This document shows, one piece after another, positions 1 to 9,231 of a stretch of 64,000 nucleotides of DNA. Made by a program: the position numbers and the translations under genes. The notes under the pieces are model-generated. The model had not been told where the DNA came from. It did not search any database and was given only the letters and a program-made list of their open reading frames with translations. The DNA is from Bacteroidia bacterium (GTDB lineage Bacteria > Bacteroidota > Bacteroidia > Cytophagales > Flammeovirgaceae), in contig JAUIAB010000014.1 in NCBI GenBank assembly GCA_030425505.1, positions 1-64,000 on the forward strand, read 5' to 3'. Position 1 is the first letter of the stretch; each line of letters opens with the position of its first letter.

Positions 1-274
1 ATCCCAATGTAGCTGTACCTAAGCCTATTCGCAAGCTAAACCCTCCATTTGCTATCTCTACTCCCTCGTGACGCTCCGAATAGACTACCATATCTCCCAA
101 GTTCTTGTCCATCAGCTCTATCTCTATTGTACGCGAGCCATTCAATGGCCCATTCGCATCCGATAAGATTCCCTGAAAGTTTACTCCTCTAAAATTTTGT
201 CCATATACTCCTATCGCGAGTATTGTGAACACTAGTACGGATAATAACCTTAGTTTTGATTTTTTTAGTAACAT
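1..274 (-). CDS. Secreted protein, N-terminal part only (cut by window edge)
   Basis: An open frame starts with ATG at 274 and runs off the left edge, giving 91 residues. It begins with a lysine-rich signal peptide (MLLKKSKLRLLSVLVFTILA...VYGQ), followed by NFRGVNFQGILSDANGPLNG, then an alternating hydrophobic pattern (IEIELMD, FSLRIGLGTATLG). This opening resembles long Bacteroidota cell-surface proteins that often end in a tail-fibre or T9SS domain, but the diagnostic C-terminus lies outside the window. The short gap to the next minus-strand gene suggests co-transcription. The function is not known; export is well supported by the signal peptide. Confidence 0.6.
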   Translation of the reverse strand, partial: MLLKKSKLRLLSVLVFTILAIGVYGQNFRGVNFQGILSDANGPLNGSRTIEIELMDKNLGDMVVYSERHEGVEIANGGFSLRIGLGTATLG

Positions 275-317
275 AGTTTTATTGTTAGATTGTTAGGTGA
301 TTTATAGTTAAGCCGTT

Positions 318-851
318 TTATTTAGAGTCTAATTTTATCACTTTATATTCTCCTAAATCCTGCCCTTTATCGGATAGAATATTTAAAAAGTATACTCCTG
401 ATGGTATTCTTTTAATTTCCATCTCAGCCCTATTACTAAAGTTTGTATCTATATTTTCTTTCGCAACTATATCTCCTTCTACATCATGCAGCAATACCTG
501 AACTTTGTTATAGGTATTGTTTTCAAAATTTATAAACAAGTAATCAGATGCTGGATTAGGGTAAGGTTTTACTACTACATCTCCTGGTAAATTCTCCAGA
601 CCCCCAGTTGGAATAAGTAATACATTAGATTTATGAAATCCTAAAGCTACACGAAACCTGTTAATATCATTTTCCTTTTCATCATCAGAAGTAGAAACGA
701 TAGCATCGCCAATGGTATAGTTTAATTTTAAACTACCTATTGTTTCATGCCCTCCAGCTGTACTAACTACTGTTTGTGCACTAGAAATTCCGCTAAAAAT
801 TAATAGAGTAGCTATTACAGCTATTGATTTATTTAAGATACTTTTTTTCAT
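318..851 (-). CDS. T9SS sorting-domain protein, small
   Basis: A 177-residue secreted protein of unknown role. Residues 1-25 are a signal peptide (MKKSILNKSIAVIATLLIFSGISSA). Residues 26-80 hold a short region (GSLKLNYTIGDAIVST) of the kind found in small Bacteroidota surface proteins. Residues 95-177 form a type A T9SS C-terminal domain: the YPNPASDYLFI motif, a beta-rich middle, SGVYFLNI and a basic last strand (YKVIKLDSK). It should be carried across the outer membrane by the type IX machinery and have its C-terminal signal removed. It lies 43 bp upstream of the cut-off gene at the left edge on the same strand, so the two probably form one unit. Confidence 0.8.
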   Translation of the reverse strand: MKKSILNKSIAVIATLLIFSGISSAQTVVSTAGGHETIGSLKLNYTIGDAIVSTSDDEKENDINRFRVALGFHKSNVLLIPTGGLENLPGDVVVKPYPNPASDYLFINFENNTYNKVQVLLHDVEGDIVAKENIDTNFSNRAEMEIKRIPSGVYFLNILSDKGQDLGEYKVIKLDSK

Positions 852-1221
852 GGTTCTGATGTTTTTATTTATGACTTATTACGGTATAGGCTTATGCAAA
901 AGCCATTTCTCATAAATGTGTATATGTAAAAGCTGCTGCCTTGTTAGTAATTATTTAGACAAAAAAATGCTTTTCTCTTACTTTTCTGTCAGTATATTCT
1001 TCTTTTATTTTTAAAGAAAAAGCTTTAATGAGTTCAAAAAAGGGGGTAAAACTATTTTTTTGACTACTTGAGGATAGAAAGCCTTACATCTAACCTACTT
1101 TTGCAAAGTATAAATAAAATATAGAACTATTGAATTTTAAAAGAGGGTAGAAACTGAGATTATACCCTTACTAAACTCAACCAAGGGTTTTACACAAAAA
1201 GTTGCTACAATTAAAAGCTGT
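852..1221. other. Intergenic stretch, 370 bp
   Basis: No gene is supported here. It holds the leader of the small T9SS protein (which reads away to the left) and the 3' side of the membrane-protein gene at 1222. A TACTTTTG box at 1096-1103 matches the Bacteroidota -7 element on the plus strand, but no plus-strand gene follows it before 3991. Confidence 0.5.
1144..1168 (-). terminator. Hairpin, possible terminator after the ABC module
   Basis: AGGGTA at 1144-1149 pairs with TACCCT at 1163-1168. On the minus strand the hairpin is followed by CTTTTAAAATT. It lies about 55 bp past the stop of the membrane protein gene. The stem is short, so this is a moderate call. Confidence 0.35.
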
Positions 1222-2574
1222 TCACTTTCTAGGTAATGTTTGCATCTTTACATGTAAGCTTCTAAACAACGGTGTTAGGAATAAAAAATGTGTGCCTATA
1301 CCCCCAATCATTGCTAAGGATAATTCCAACTCGCTATGAGCATTAGCTAATACACAAATAAGCAAAATCAGTAAAGGGCTAAATACATTCGAAAAAGCCA
1401 AACACATGTTTTTAAACCTGGAATAAGTTTCTTTTTTGAATATACTGAGAGTAAATAAAGTAATAAGTGAGTAAACAAAAAGACACAGAATTACGGTAGA
1501 ATCATCACTACCAAACAGTGAAAACCCTATAATTAGAGTAGTAATAGATATAATTGTAGTAAAAACCACACTCCATATAAAATCTCTAGCTCCCATGTTG
1601 TTAAAGATTTGCAGAAGGAGAGCTAAAGCGAATAGTATTGATAGAGTAATTGAAAAACCAGATATATAATCTTTTGTGCGATATCCATAAGTACCTCCAA
1701 ACATTAAAACTCTACTTTCGTGTATTTGTTCTATTTGGCTTTGCACATGTTTTTTTATCTTGAGCATGCCTGGTATTGTTTTTTCCTGCTTAAAGAAATC
1801 TGTTACCTCTTGAACGCTATAATTAAAATTTCCTCCATATTTATTTATTACTTTAATATATCTCTCAATTTCTCCCTCGTCTATATTTTTTTTATCAATA
1901 TATGCATAGTACTTATCTGCTTTTGTAGAGTTTTTATATGTTGTTTTTTCTGATGTTGAGTAATAGCCATAATAATTGTTTTCAGTTTCAAAATCATTAT
2001 AGTATGTATTCCAAAGGTCAAATCTTATGCTTCCAAGTTCTTGGTCTGTTATTTTCTCATTAGCTCTATTGACTCTAAAGATATTATCTCCTGAAAGGCT
2101 AGTTGGAAAATAAGGATTTCCAAGGTTAAGTATAGATACATCTGAAATGCTCTTTCCATTATCTTTAACCAAACTACCAATTCTATAAGACAAGATGGCA
2201 CTTGGCAGTACCCCTGATACTCCGAAAATTATTATGCAGTATAAGTAAAGCAAAGTCCTTCTATACTCAAACAGTGAGTACGTAAGCCCATTCTCTTTAT
2301 CAACATTATAAATAACCTGATAGTACACCCACCAACATAAAGCAAAAAACGATGGAACTGAAAATGCTAAAAGCATCAGCCAAATATTGGGAAAAGCAAT
2401 ATGGTAATCCACAGGCCATAGTAAAGTAATTATAGCCCCTAAGCCCATAGTAGCTATTCCAAATACAGTCACATAATGAACTCTTGTTACCCAGAATAAT
2501 TTCTTATTCAGTAGAAAATAGCGATCTATTTTATTTAAAAAAGGCAGGTTTATTTTATTCAATTTTTTGATCAT
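1222..2574 (-). CDS. Polytopic membrane protein, partner of the adjacent ABC ATPase
   Basis: A 450-residue integral membrane protein that I cannot place in a named family. Three hydrophobic segments lie in the first 130 residues (about 33-53, 62-85, 108-128). Then comes a large loop of about 165 residues rich in Tyr, Asn and charged residues (135-300), and about six more segments to the end. The layout resembles ABC-2-type permeases with an exposed loop between membrane blocks. The start lies 12 bp after the stop of the ATPase gene on the same strand, which strongly suggests a two-gene transporter or membrane-remodelling module. The substrate is unknown. Confidence is high that it is a gene and moderate that it is a permease. 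Confidence 0.65.
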   Translation of the reverse strand: MIKKLNKINLPFLNKIDRYFLLNKKLFWVTRVHYVTVFGIATMGLGAIITLLWPVDYHIAFPNIWLMLLAFSVPSFFALCWWVYYQVIYNVDKENGLTYSLFEYRRTLLYLYCIIIFGVSGVLPSAILSYRIGSLVKDNGKSISDVSILNLGNPYFPTSLSGDNIFRVNRANEKITDQELGSIRFDLWNTYYNDFETENNYYGYYSTSEKTTYKNSTKADKYYAYIDKKNIDEGEIERYIKVINKYGGNFNYSVQEVTDFFKQEKTIPGMLKIKKHVQSQIEQIHESRVLMFGGTYGYRTKDYISGFSITLSILFALALLLQIFNNMGARDFIWSVVFTTIISITTLIIGFSLFGSDDSTVILCLFVYSLITLFTLSIFKKETYSRFKNMCLAFSNVFSPLLILLICVLANAHSELELSLAMIGGIGTHFLFLTPLFRSLHVKMQTLPRK

Positions 2575-2586
2575 AATAGTGTTTTT

Positions 2587-3831
2587 TTATTCAAAATATT
2601 TTCTGGTCGATTTACTAATATCTCTAAAATACTCTAAGGGTTTTTCATTTAGAATTAATGCTAAAATCTGCTTTATTTCAGTTTCAACTGGCACTTTAAT
2701 TAGAAACCCATTCCCTGTTTCTTCAATATTAACATTATTTATATTTTGTAAAATATCGGTTAGCTCTTTCCGAGAAAAATCTCCTGCTATTTCAAAGGTA
2801 TTTTCACTCCTATCCTCTCCTAGTTCTGCAACCTTACCATTATAAACAGCTTTCCCCTCTTTTAAAAAAACTATGTTGTCTACTACACTTTCTAGTTCAT
2901 GTAATTGTTGAGAGCTTAATATTATTGCAATAGGGTATTTTTTACTTCTGGCAAGCATTTTCAAATCTTGCAAAAAGATCATTTTCGCATTGATATCTAA
3001 ATTAGCAAGAGGCTCATCTAATATTAAAACCTGTGGTCTCCACAATAGTGTTCTCGCCAACTCAAACCTTAATTTATATCCAGAAGATATCTCACTCCAC
3101 TTAGACTTTTCATACTTGGTTAAACCTAACCTGTGAATTATATAATTCACTCTTGCTTCATTTTCCTTCCCTAAGATTCCATGCCCTGTTGCAGAAAAAT
3201 GCAGGTTATTTTTCAGATAACCTGTCCACTTTGGAATCCTCTGGGGGATATATGCTATATTTTGCTTTATAAAACGCCAGTCTTTGGCAGGGAATTCAAG
3301 ATTTGGAAAACCCAAAACTCCATTTGTTGGAGATAAATTTCCTGCTATCATTCTTAAAAGTGTCGTTTTCCCGTTACCATTTTCACCTACTACCCCAGTG
3401 ATTTGACCTAGTCTTAAACTCAGGTCAATATTTTTCAGCTCAAAACCAACAGAGTTATAGGATTTTGATAATTGGATACAGCGAAAAGCTTCTGGGAAAT
3501 GATTTGTCTCTTTTTCTGATAAATTATACTGATCTAAATTAGCTATAGAAGATTTTTCCTCCTTTTCCTCTTCTTTTAAAGGGAGCTTCAACTCTCTACT
3601 TATTTCATCTAAAAACTGAGTATATTCCGTCTTTATATCTTCTTTAGAAGACTTTCCAACTTCCATTAGGTTGTATTTAGCTCTAAGAGCAAGTGCTTTT
3701 TCTAGATATTGGGTATCTAAAGAAACATCGGTTAGAAAATCTAGCAAAAACCTACTCCCCAGGCTTAAGTCTCCCTGAGAAAATATGGACTTTACTTCTT
3801 CAAACTCTGCATTTATTACTATAGTATCCAT
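2587..3831 (-). CDS. ABC transporter ATP-binding protein with extra N-terminal region
   Basis: A 414-residue ATPase. Residues 1-115 are a charged, mostly helical extension not found in ordinary ABC subunits. The ATPase core follows: Walker A GENGNGKT (149-156), Q-loop Gln197, a signature region reading SSGYK near 249-253, and Walker B VLILDEP (268-274). The position that normally holds the H-loop histidine reads SSQQLHE, so Gln replaces His. A C-terminal region of about 80 residues follows and may be regulatory. It is the first gene of a pair with the membrane protein at 1222-2574. ATP-driven transport or membrane work is a family-based inference; the substrate cannot be read from sequence. 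Confidence 0.8.
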   Translation of the reverse strand: MDTIVINAEFEEVKSIFSQGDLSLGSRFLLDFLTDVSLDTQYLEKALALRAKYNLMEVGKSSKEDIKTEYTQFLDEISRELKLPLKEEEKEEKSSIANLDQYNLSEKETNHFPEAFRCIQLSKSYNSVGFELKNIDLSLRLGQITGVVGENGNGKTTLLRMIAGNLSPTNGVLGFPNLEFPAKDWRFIKQNIAYIPQRIPKWTGYLKNNLHFSATGHGILGKENEARVNYIIHRLGLTKYEKSKWSEISSGYKLRFELARTLLWRPQVLILDEPLANLDINAKMIFLQDLKMLARSKKYPIAIILSSQQLHELESVVDNIVFLKEGKAVYNGKVAELGEDRSENTFEIAGDFSRKELTDILQNINNVNIEETGNGFLIKVPVETEIKQILALILNEKPLEYFRDISKSTRKYFE

Positions 3832-3990
3832 TCTACTTTCTTATCCTTATACTTGATACGGTTTTTATTAAAAACAGATTATTAACAAAATACAAACAAA
3901 TATTTACTTTCTATCATTTTTAATTCCTTTTAACAATTAGCAAGGTTCTCCTATCTTAGACATCATATTATATTCTGTAACCTCAGATTT

Positions 3991-6900
3991 ATGAGAGCAT
4001 TATTTTATTTACTTTTTATTCTTTTTATCGCAACACTTCTAATACCGAATACTTATGCGCAGAAAGCATTCCCTTTCAAGAATAAAAACAACAAATGGGG
4101 CTTAATCAATAGAAATGGTCATATTATCTATGAGCCAACCTGCGAAATAATTAGAAACTTTAACGAAGCAAGTTATGCCCTAATAAAAGAAGGTGGTAAA
4201 TATGGCATTCTAAGTGAAAAAGGTAAATACCTTTTTGAACCCAAATATGATAAAATCATTATACTAGATAGCATCTATCTTTCCATTTACAATAAAGAAA
4301 AGTGCAAGCTCTCTACTATTTCTAAAACTATTCTATCCAATAATTTCTATGATCAAATTGTACCTTTTTCTAGAGATCTATTTAAAACGTATGAAGAGGG
4401 AAAAGAAGGACTAATTAGCTCCAATGGCAAAGAGGTTCTTCCAGCAATCTATGATAAAATACACCCTTTTAAGAAAAAGGATAAAATCTCTTCCTTCACT
4501 AAGGGTCAAAAATTTGGGGTATTTAATATTCATGGAGCAGTGCTTTTGCCATGCAATTTTGATAGCATATCCTTTTCTACAGTATATATTAAAGGCAGAA
4601 AAAATAATTTTATTAGCTATGGTGAAATAGACTCTTCTGGTAAACTTCTTTTCATTAAGGATTTTCCTAATGAAACAGCTTTATCTATTTACCTAAACAA
4701 TAAAAAAACAAATGAACGGCTTAGCCCAATAAAATCAGGTAAGCTTTCCGAAACGTTTTACTGGGATTTAGAAGGCTTTGATTTCAAACTTAAAAACCCT
4801 GTAGGTAAGCTAGCTTACCCTAAGTCTTTTTATAATGTTTCGATCGATACCGCTACTCACCTGTCTCTCGCTAAAAAGGTTGAAGATAAATCCGAATGGT
4901 CCTATATCTTTGATATGTTGAATGGCAAGTTAGCTTATAAAGCTCCTTTGAAAGACATCTTTCTCACTGATTATCAATCCGTTTCCATTGCTAGAGCAAC
5001 TAGAGATACTTTGTGGGATGCTTTAGTGAATAAAGAAGGACGAATTATCAACAAAGTAAACTCTAAGTCTATCACGAATATTGGGGGGTTTTCAGAAGGC
5101 TTAGCATGGGTAAACTGTAATAAAAAGTACGGCTATATCAATACAAAAGCGGAACTAACTATCCCATTGGAATACGATCTTGCGGATAGCTTTGTAAATG
5201 GTTATGCTACTGTAAGAAAAGGAAAAAAATTTGGTGTTATCAACACAAAAGGGGAAGTTATTATTCCTATAACTTATGATGGGATAAAACCTTTTCAAGT
5301 CAGCCTATTTTTTGTAAAAAAGGGCGCAGGAGATACTGGTAAATGGGGTGCTGTGGATCAGAACAATAAAGAAGTTATTCCTTTTGAATATTCAGAGCTA
5401 GACTTTTGCAGTCAAGCTATAATAAAAGCTAGAAAGAATGACCTTTTTGGTCTTTTAAATCATAAAGGAGAAATAGTTGCTCCCTTTACTATAAAATGTG
5501 ATGCTATAGGAGACTTTAAAAATGGGATCGCAAAAATATCTAAAGATAAAGTAGAAGAAAAGACTGGTTTAGGCATTGTGTCAAGATATTTGAGTCATGG
5601 CTACATCACTGAAAAAGGAAAGCTATTAATTCCTCCTATCTATCAAAACCTAGGAAGCTTCGAAACTATTTGGAAGCGCCAGTCGGGTATTACACAGATT
5701 AAGAAAAATGATAGAATAGGCTATATAGATTTTAGAGGAAACGTAATAGTTGAGCCTAAATACCAAGGGGTTGAAAACTTTGAAGCCGTTTGGGAAAGCA
5801 ACAAAGGCTTAGCTTCTGTTAAAGCCGATGGTAAAGTTGGTTTTATTAATCACAATGGAAATGAAGTGCTTCCTTTAGACTATGACTATGTCAGCGAACA
5901 TTTCCCTAAGGCTTATTCAGATAGCAGTGGAGTAACTATTGCAAAAAAGGCTGGGAAATGGGGATTAATCAACTATGAAGGCAGTGTCAAAGTTCCATTC
6001 TTGTATGATAAAATCAAACATCTAAATGGTAATATTGTCGCAGCGGAGAAGAATAAAAAGTGGGGTTTAATTAGTAGTGACAATAAGGTCATTCTAGATT
6101 TTGAATACGATGGAATCAGAGCTTCTGAGAATGCAAAAAATCATTTTCTCGAAGTGTATAAAGCTAAACCTATTTATTACAAAATTGATTCTCTAGGCTT
6201 TTTCCAGACCATTTCAAAACAAGAATTTGATGCTTTAAAAAACAATCTTTCTCAAAAAAGTAAATATCAGGTAAAATCTGTGAAAGGCAAGAAGGGTTTG
6301 GTAGACCAAAATGGGTCTTGGCTGATAAAACCAAAGTACAAAAATATTGGTCTTCCAAAAGAAGGTCTTATTTGGTTTCAAGCAGATGCAAAAAAAGCGA
6401 TTGATCAAAAATATGGCTTTCTAGATTTGTCAGGAAATGAGGTAATTCCTAGTATTTACTCTAAAGTTATGGATTTTTCTAATGGAATTGCAGCGGTACA
6501 ATATAGAGGAAAATGGGGATACATCAATAGTAAAGGAGAATGGGAAATTCAGCCTTCTTATAAATCAGCTAAAGGTTTTAGCGTAAACTATGCGATTGTC
6601 AATAACGATGAAGTAATTGATAAACAGGGAAAACTGGTAGGCAATATACCGAAAGGAATTACTCCAGAAAGCAGCTTTATTAACAAAAGAGCCAAGGCAA
6701 AAAGCTCAAATGGAGAGTTTCACATAAAACCCAGTGGAAAACCTGCCTATTATGAAAAATACGATGAGGTTACCGATTTTAATGGGAAAGTTGCTTTTGC
6801 AAAAAAAGGGGAATTGTGGAATCTTATTAGAGAAAGTAATGGGAAAAAGTACAATATCCCATTTAATAAAGGTAACAAACTGGAATATATTGATCAGTAT

Positions 6901-7227
6901 GGATATGGCAGAGTGGTAAAGACAAAATTTGGAGACTACCGAAAAGATCTAAACTGGGAACTCATAAGAGATGGTATCTGGAGGTTAATAGATGTAGATG
7001 GTAATATCATTTGCAAAACTTTTTTCGAAGAAGTTCTACCCTCTTCTGACGGCAGTTTTATAGCAAAAACGTCTAAAAAGTTTGGGTTGGTTGATTTGAA
7101 TGGAAAAATATTGATCCCTACAGAATACTCTTACATGGAAAGTGTTTCCTCTGATGTGATTTTTTGTGAAAAAAATGGAAAAACGTATTACTGGGATGTA
7201 GAAAAACAAAAATGGCTATCCCAATAA
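3991..7227 (+). CDS. Large secreted WG-repeat protein
   Basis: A 1078-residue protein with a signal peptide (residues 1-24, ending TYAQ). The rest consists largely of degenerate repeats of the type KWGLIN..G..I.P..YD.I, the WG (beta-leg) repeat. Clear units occur throughout, for example NKWGLINRNGHIIYEP near residue 32, KFGVINTKGEVIIPITYD in the middle and KFGLVDLNGKILIPTEYS near the end; more than fifteen can be counted by eye. No enzymatic domain or T9SS tail is visible, so it is probably periplasmic or surface-attached by another route. WG-repeat proteins are common in Bacteroidota and mostly uncharacterised. It ends 74 bp before the ABC exporter on the same strand; a TACTTTTG promoter-like box at 7235-7242 suggests that gene may have its own start site. 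Confidence 0.8.
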   Translation: MRALFYLLFILFIATLLIPNTYAQKAFPFKNKNNKWGLINRNGHIIYEPTCEIIRNFNEASYALIKEGGKYGILSEKGKYLFEPKYDKIIILDSIYLSIYNKEKCKLSTISKTILSNNFYDQIVPFSRDLFKTYEEGKEGLISSNGKEVLPAIYDKIHPFKKKDKISSFTKGQKFGVFNIHGAVLLPCNFDSISFSTVYIKGRKNNFISYGEIDSSGKLLFIKDFPNETALSIYLNNKKTNERLSPIKSGKLSETFYWDLEGFDFKLKNPVGKLAYPKSFYNVSIDTATHLSLAKKVEDKSEWSYIFDMLNGKLAYKAPLKDIFLTDYQSVSIARATRDTLWDALVNKEGRIINKVNSKSITNIGGFSEGLAWVNCNKKYGYINTKAELTIPLEYDLADSFVNGYATVRKGKKFGVINTKGEVIIPITYDGIKPFQVSLFFVKKGAGDTGKWGAVDQNNKEVIPFEYSELDFCSQAIIKARKNDLFGLLNHKGEIVAPFTIKCDAIGDFKNGIAKISKDKVEEKTGLGIVSRYLSHGYITEKGKLLIPPIYQNLGSFETIWKRQSGITQIKKNDRIGYIDFRGNVIVEPKYQGVENFEAVWESNKGLASVKADGKVGFINHNGNEVLPLDYDYVSEHFPKAYSDSSGVTIAKKAGKWGLINYEGSVKVPFLYDKIKHLNGNIVAAEKNKKWGLISSDNKVILDFEYDGIRASENAKNHFLEVYKAKPIYYKIDSLGFFQTISKQEFDALKNNLSQKSKYQVKSVKGKKGLVDQNGSWLIKPKYKNIGLPKEGLIWFQADAKKAIDQKYGFLDLSGNEVIPSIYSKVMDFSNGIAAVQYRGKWGYINSKGEWEIQPSYKSAKGFSVNYAIVNNDEVIDKQGKLVGNIPKGITPESSFINKRAKAKSSNGEFHIKPSGKPAYYEKYDEVTDFNGKVAFAKKGELWNLIRESNGKKYNIPFNKGNKLEYIDQYGYGRVVKTKFGDYRKDLNWELIRDGIWRLIDVDGNIICKTFFEEVLPSSDGSFIAKTSKKFGLVDLNGKILIPTEYSYMESVSSDVIFCEKNGKTYYWDVEKQKWLSQ

Positions 7228-7301
7228 ATCTCCATACTTTTGATGCTTGAACTATAAAGATAGTCGCTTAAAGACCTAAATTACCGATTGCACCCAACTC
7301 A

Positions 7302-9128
7302 ATGAATAATTATTTTAGAATAATCACCTTTGCGAAACCAGTCACGCAATTTGTAATACTATACTTTTTATTTGTAGTCATTGCATCCGTTTTCAAACCA
7401 GTAAGCTTTGCTTTTTTAAGCCCAGTATTGGATTTACTTTTTCAAAAAGTTTCTGTCCAAGATGTAGTCGAGAAACCACCTTCCTTTTCGTTTAGTATTG
7501 ATTATTTCAAAAATTTATTTGAGTACTATTTTCAAGAAATAATTAATACAAAAGGCAGATACCACGCCCTCCTATTTACTTGTGCAATAGTTGCTTTCTC
7601 AGTTTTTATATCCAACTTATTTTCTTATTTGAGTAGAGTAACTGCAGACTATTTTAGAGCAAGAGCCATTAAGCGACTAAGAACAAAGCTTTACGAGAAA
7701 CTTATCAGCCTCCCTGTTGGCTACCTGAACCAGGTAAAAAAGGGAGATCTAATGGCCAAACTATCCACAGACATTGCAGAAATTGAAGTAGCCTTGCTAA
7801 ACGTCTTCACAACTTTTGGAAAAAACCCTATTCTATTGATCGTTTATGCTACAGGGCTAATTTATATATCGTATAAAATCACCCTTTTTGCACTTATTCT
7901 CATTCCTGTATCTGGCTTTATTATTTCTTTTATTGCCAAACGACTGAAAAAGGATGCTTTAGGTCTACAATCAACCCTTTCCTATCTTCTATCAGCTATA
8001 GATGAAACACTTTGGGGTAGCAAGATCATTAAAAGCTTTGGCGTTGAATCCTATTTTATCCAAAAGTTTGATACTGCTTCAAGAGAATATGCCAGGCACT
8101 TTAGAGCTCAATCTCGAAAGCGTGAATCTGCCTCACCTATCTCTGAAGTTTTGGGAGTAATTGTAGTAGTAGGCATACTTCTTTATGGTGGCAAGATGAT
8201 TTTGGATGATACCTCTGACCTTTCTGGAGGAGATTTTATAGCCTATATCGCTATTTTTTCACAAATACTGACCCCTGCAAAAGCCATAAATAGCGGAATT
8301 ACTCAAATACAAAGGGGAATTATCGCTTCCAACAGAGTCTTTGAATTACTTGATCAAAAAATTAAAATAAAAGAAACTCCCTCTCATATTAGTATTTCTT
8401 CTTTTCAAAAAGAATTATCATTCAATAATGTTTCGTTTGCCTATGAAGAGGGGAAAGAGGTATTGAAAGACTTGTCATTTACCATACCTAAAGGGAATGT
8501 ATTTGCCTTAGTAGGCCCCTCAGGAGCTGGGAAATCTACTATTTCTGACCTTATCCCAAGGTTCTACGACGTCACAAAAGGAGAGATAACTATTGATGAA
8601 ATAAACATCAAAAAACTGAGTTTGCATGAGCTGAGAGGATTGACAGGCATAGTCACACAAGAGCCTATTCTATTTCACGATACCATTTTTAATAACATAG
8701 CATTTGCCACGGAATCTGTTTCTAAAGAAAAAGTAATAGAAGCTGCCAAAGTTGCGAATGCCCATGAATTTATAATGGATACGGAAAACAGGTACAATAC
8801 TATTATTGGAGATAGAGGAGTAAAACTATCTGGAGGGCAGAGACAGCGTATTAGCATTGCAAGGGCTGTATATAAAAATCCAGACATTTTGATTTTAGAT
8901 GAGGCAACAAGTTCTTTAGACACAGAATCTGAAAAATTAGTACAAGATGCTCTAGGTAAATTAATGCAAGGAAAAACTGCTCTAGTTATAGCACACCGCT
9001 TGAGTACCATACAAAATGCAGATCAAATACTAGTTTTAGATCAGGGGAAAATTATAGAGCAAGGGACACATGATGAACTAATGGGTAAAAACGGTCTATA
9101 TAAACGTCTGCAAAGCATGCAAGCTTAG
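7302..9128 (+). CDS. MsbA-like ABC exporter (fused permease and ATPase)
   Basis: A 608-residue half-transporter with an N-terminal six-helix membrane domain (about residues 1-340) fused to an ATPase domain. Visible motifs are Walker A GPSGAGKST (405-413), signature LSGGQ (509-513), Walker B LILDEA with catalytic Glu534, and the H-loop in VIAHRLSTI. It should act as a homodimer in the inner membrane. Relatives in Bacteroidota are annotated as MsbA-type lipid A or lipid exporters, but drug export cannot be excluded from sequence. The start ATG is directly followed by NNYFRIITFAKP, a normal cytoplasmic elbow helix. Length matches the family. Confidence 0.85.
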   Translation: MNNYFRIITFAKPVTQFVILYFLFVVIASVFKPVSFAFLSPVLDLLFQKVSVQDVVEKPPSFSFSIDYFKNLFEYYFQEIINTKGRYHALLFTCAIVAFSVFISNLFSYLSRVTADYFRARAIKRLRTKLYEKLISLPVGYLNQVKKGDLMAKLSTDIAEIEVALLNVFTTFGKNPILLIVYATGLIYISYKITLFALILIPVSGFIISFIAKRLKKDALGLQSTLSYLLSAIDETLWGSKIIKSFGVESYFIQKFDTASREYARHFRAQSRKRESASPISEVLGVIVVVGILLYGGKMILDDTSDLSGGDFIAYIAIFSQILTPAKAINSGITQIQRGIIASNRVFELLDQKIKIKETPSHISISSFQKELSFNNVSFAYEEGKEVLKDLSFTIPKGNVFALVGPSGAGKSTISDLIPRFYDVTKGEITIDEINIKKLSLHELRGLTGIVTQEPILFHDTIFNNIAFATESVSKEKVIEAAKVANAHEFIMDTENRYNTIIGDRGVKLSGGQRQRISIARAVYKNPDILILDEATSSLDTESEKLVQDALGKLMQGKTALVIAHRLSTIQNADQILVLDQGKIIEQGTHDELMGKNGLYKRLQSMQA

Positions 9129-9231
9129 AGTAGTCCGCATTCTTCTAAGTAGTAATTCTAAAAGCGTGACAAATTTCTTTATAACCTTTATTTTAGACAT
9201 CATTTTAAAATTCATAAATAATATTAGATAA

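Noticed and set aside
1096-1103. TACTTTTG box resembling a -7 promoter element on the plus strand
   Set aside because: No plus-strand gene follows for almost 3 kb and the spacing to an upstream TTG is too long.
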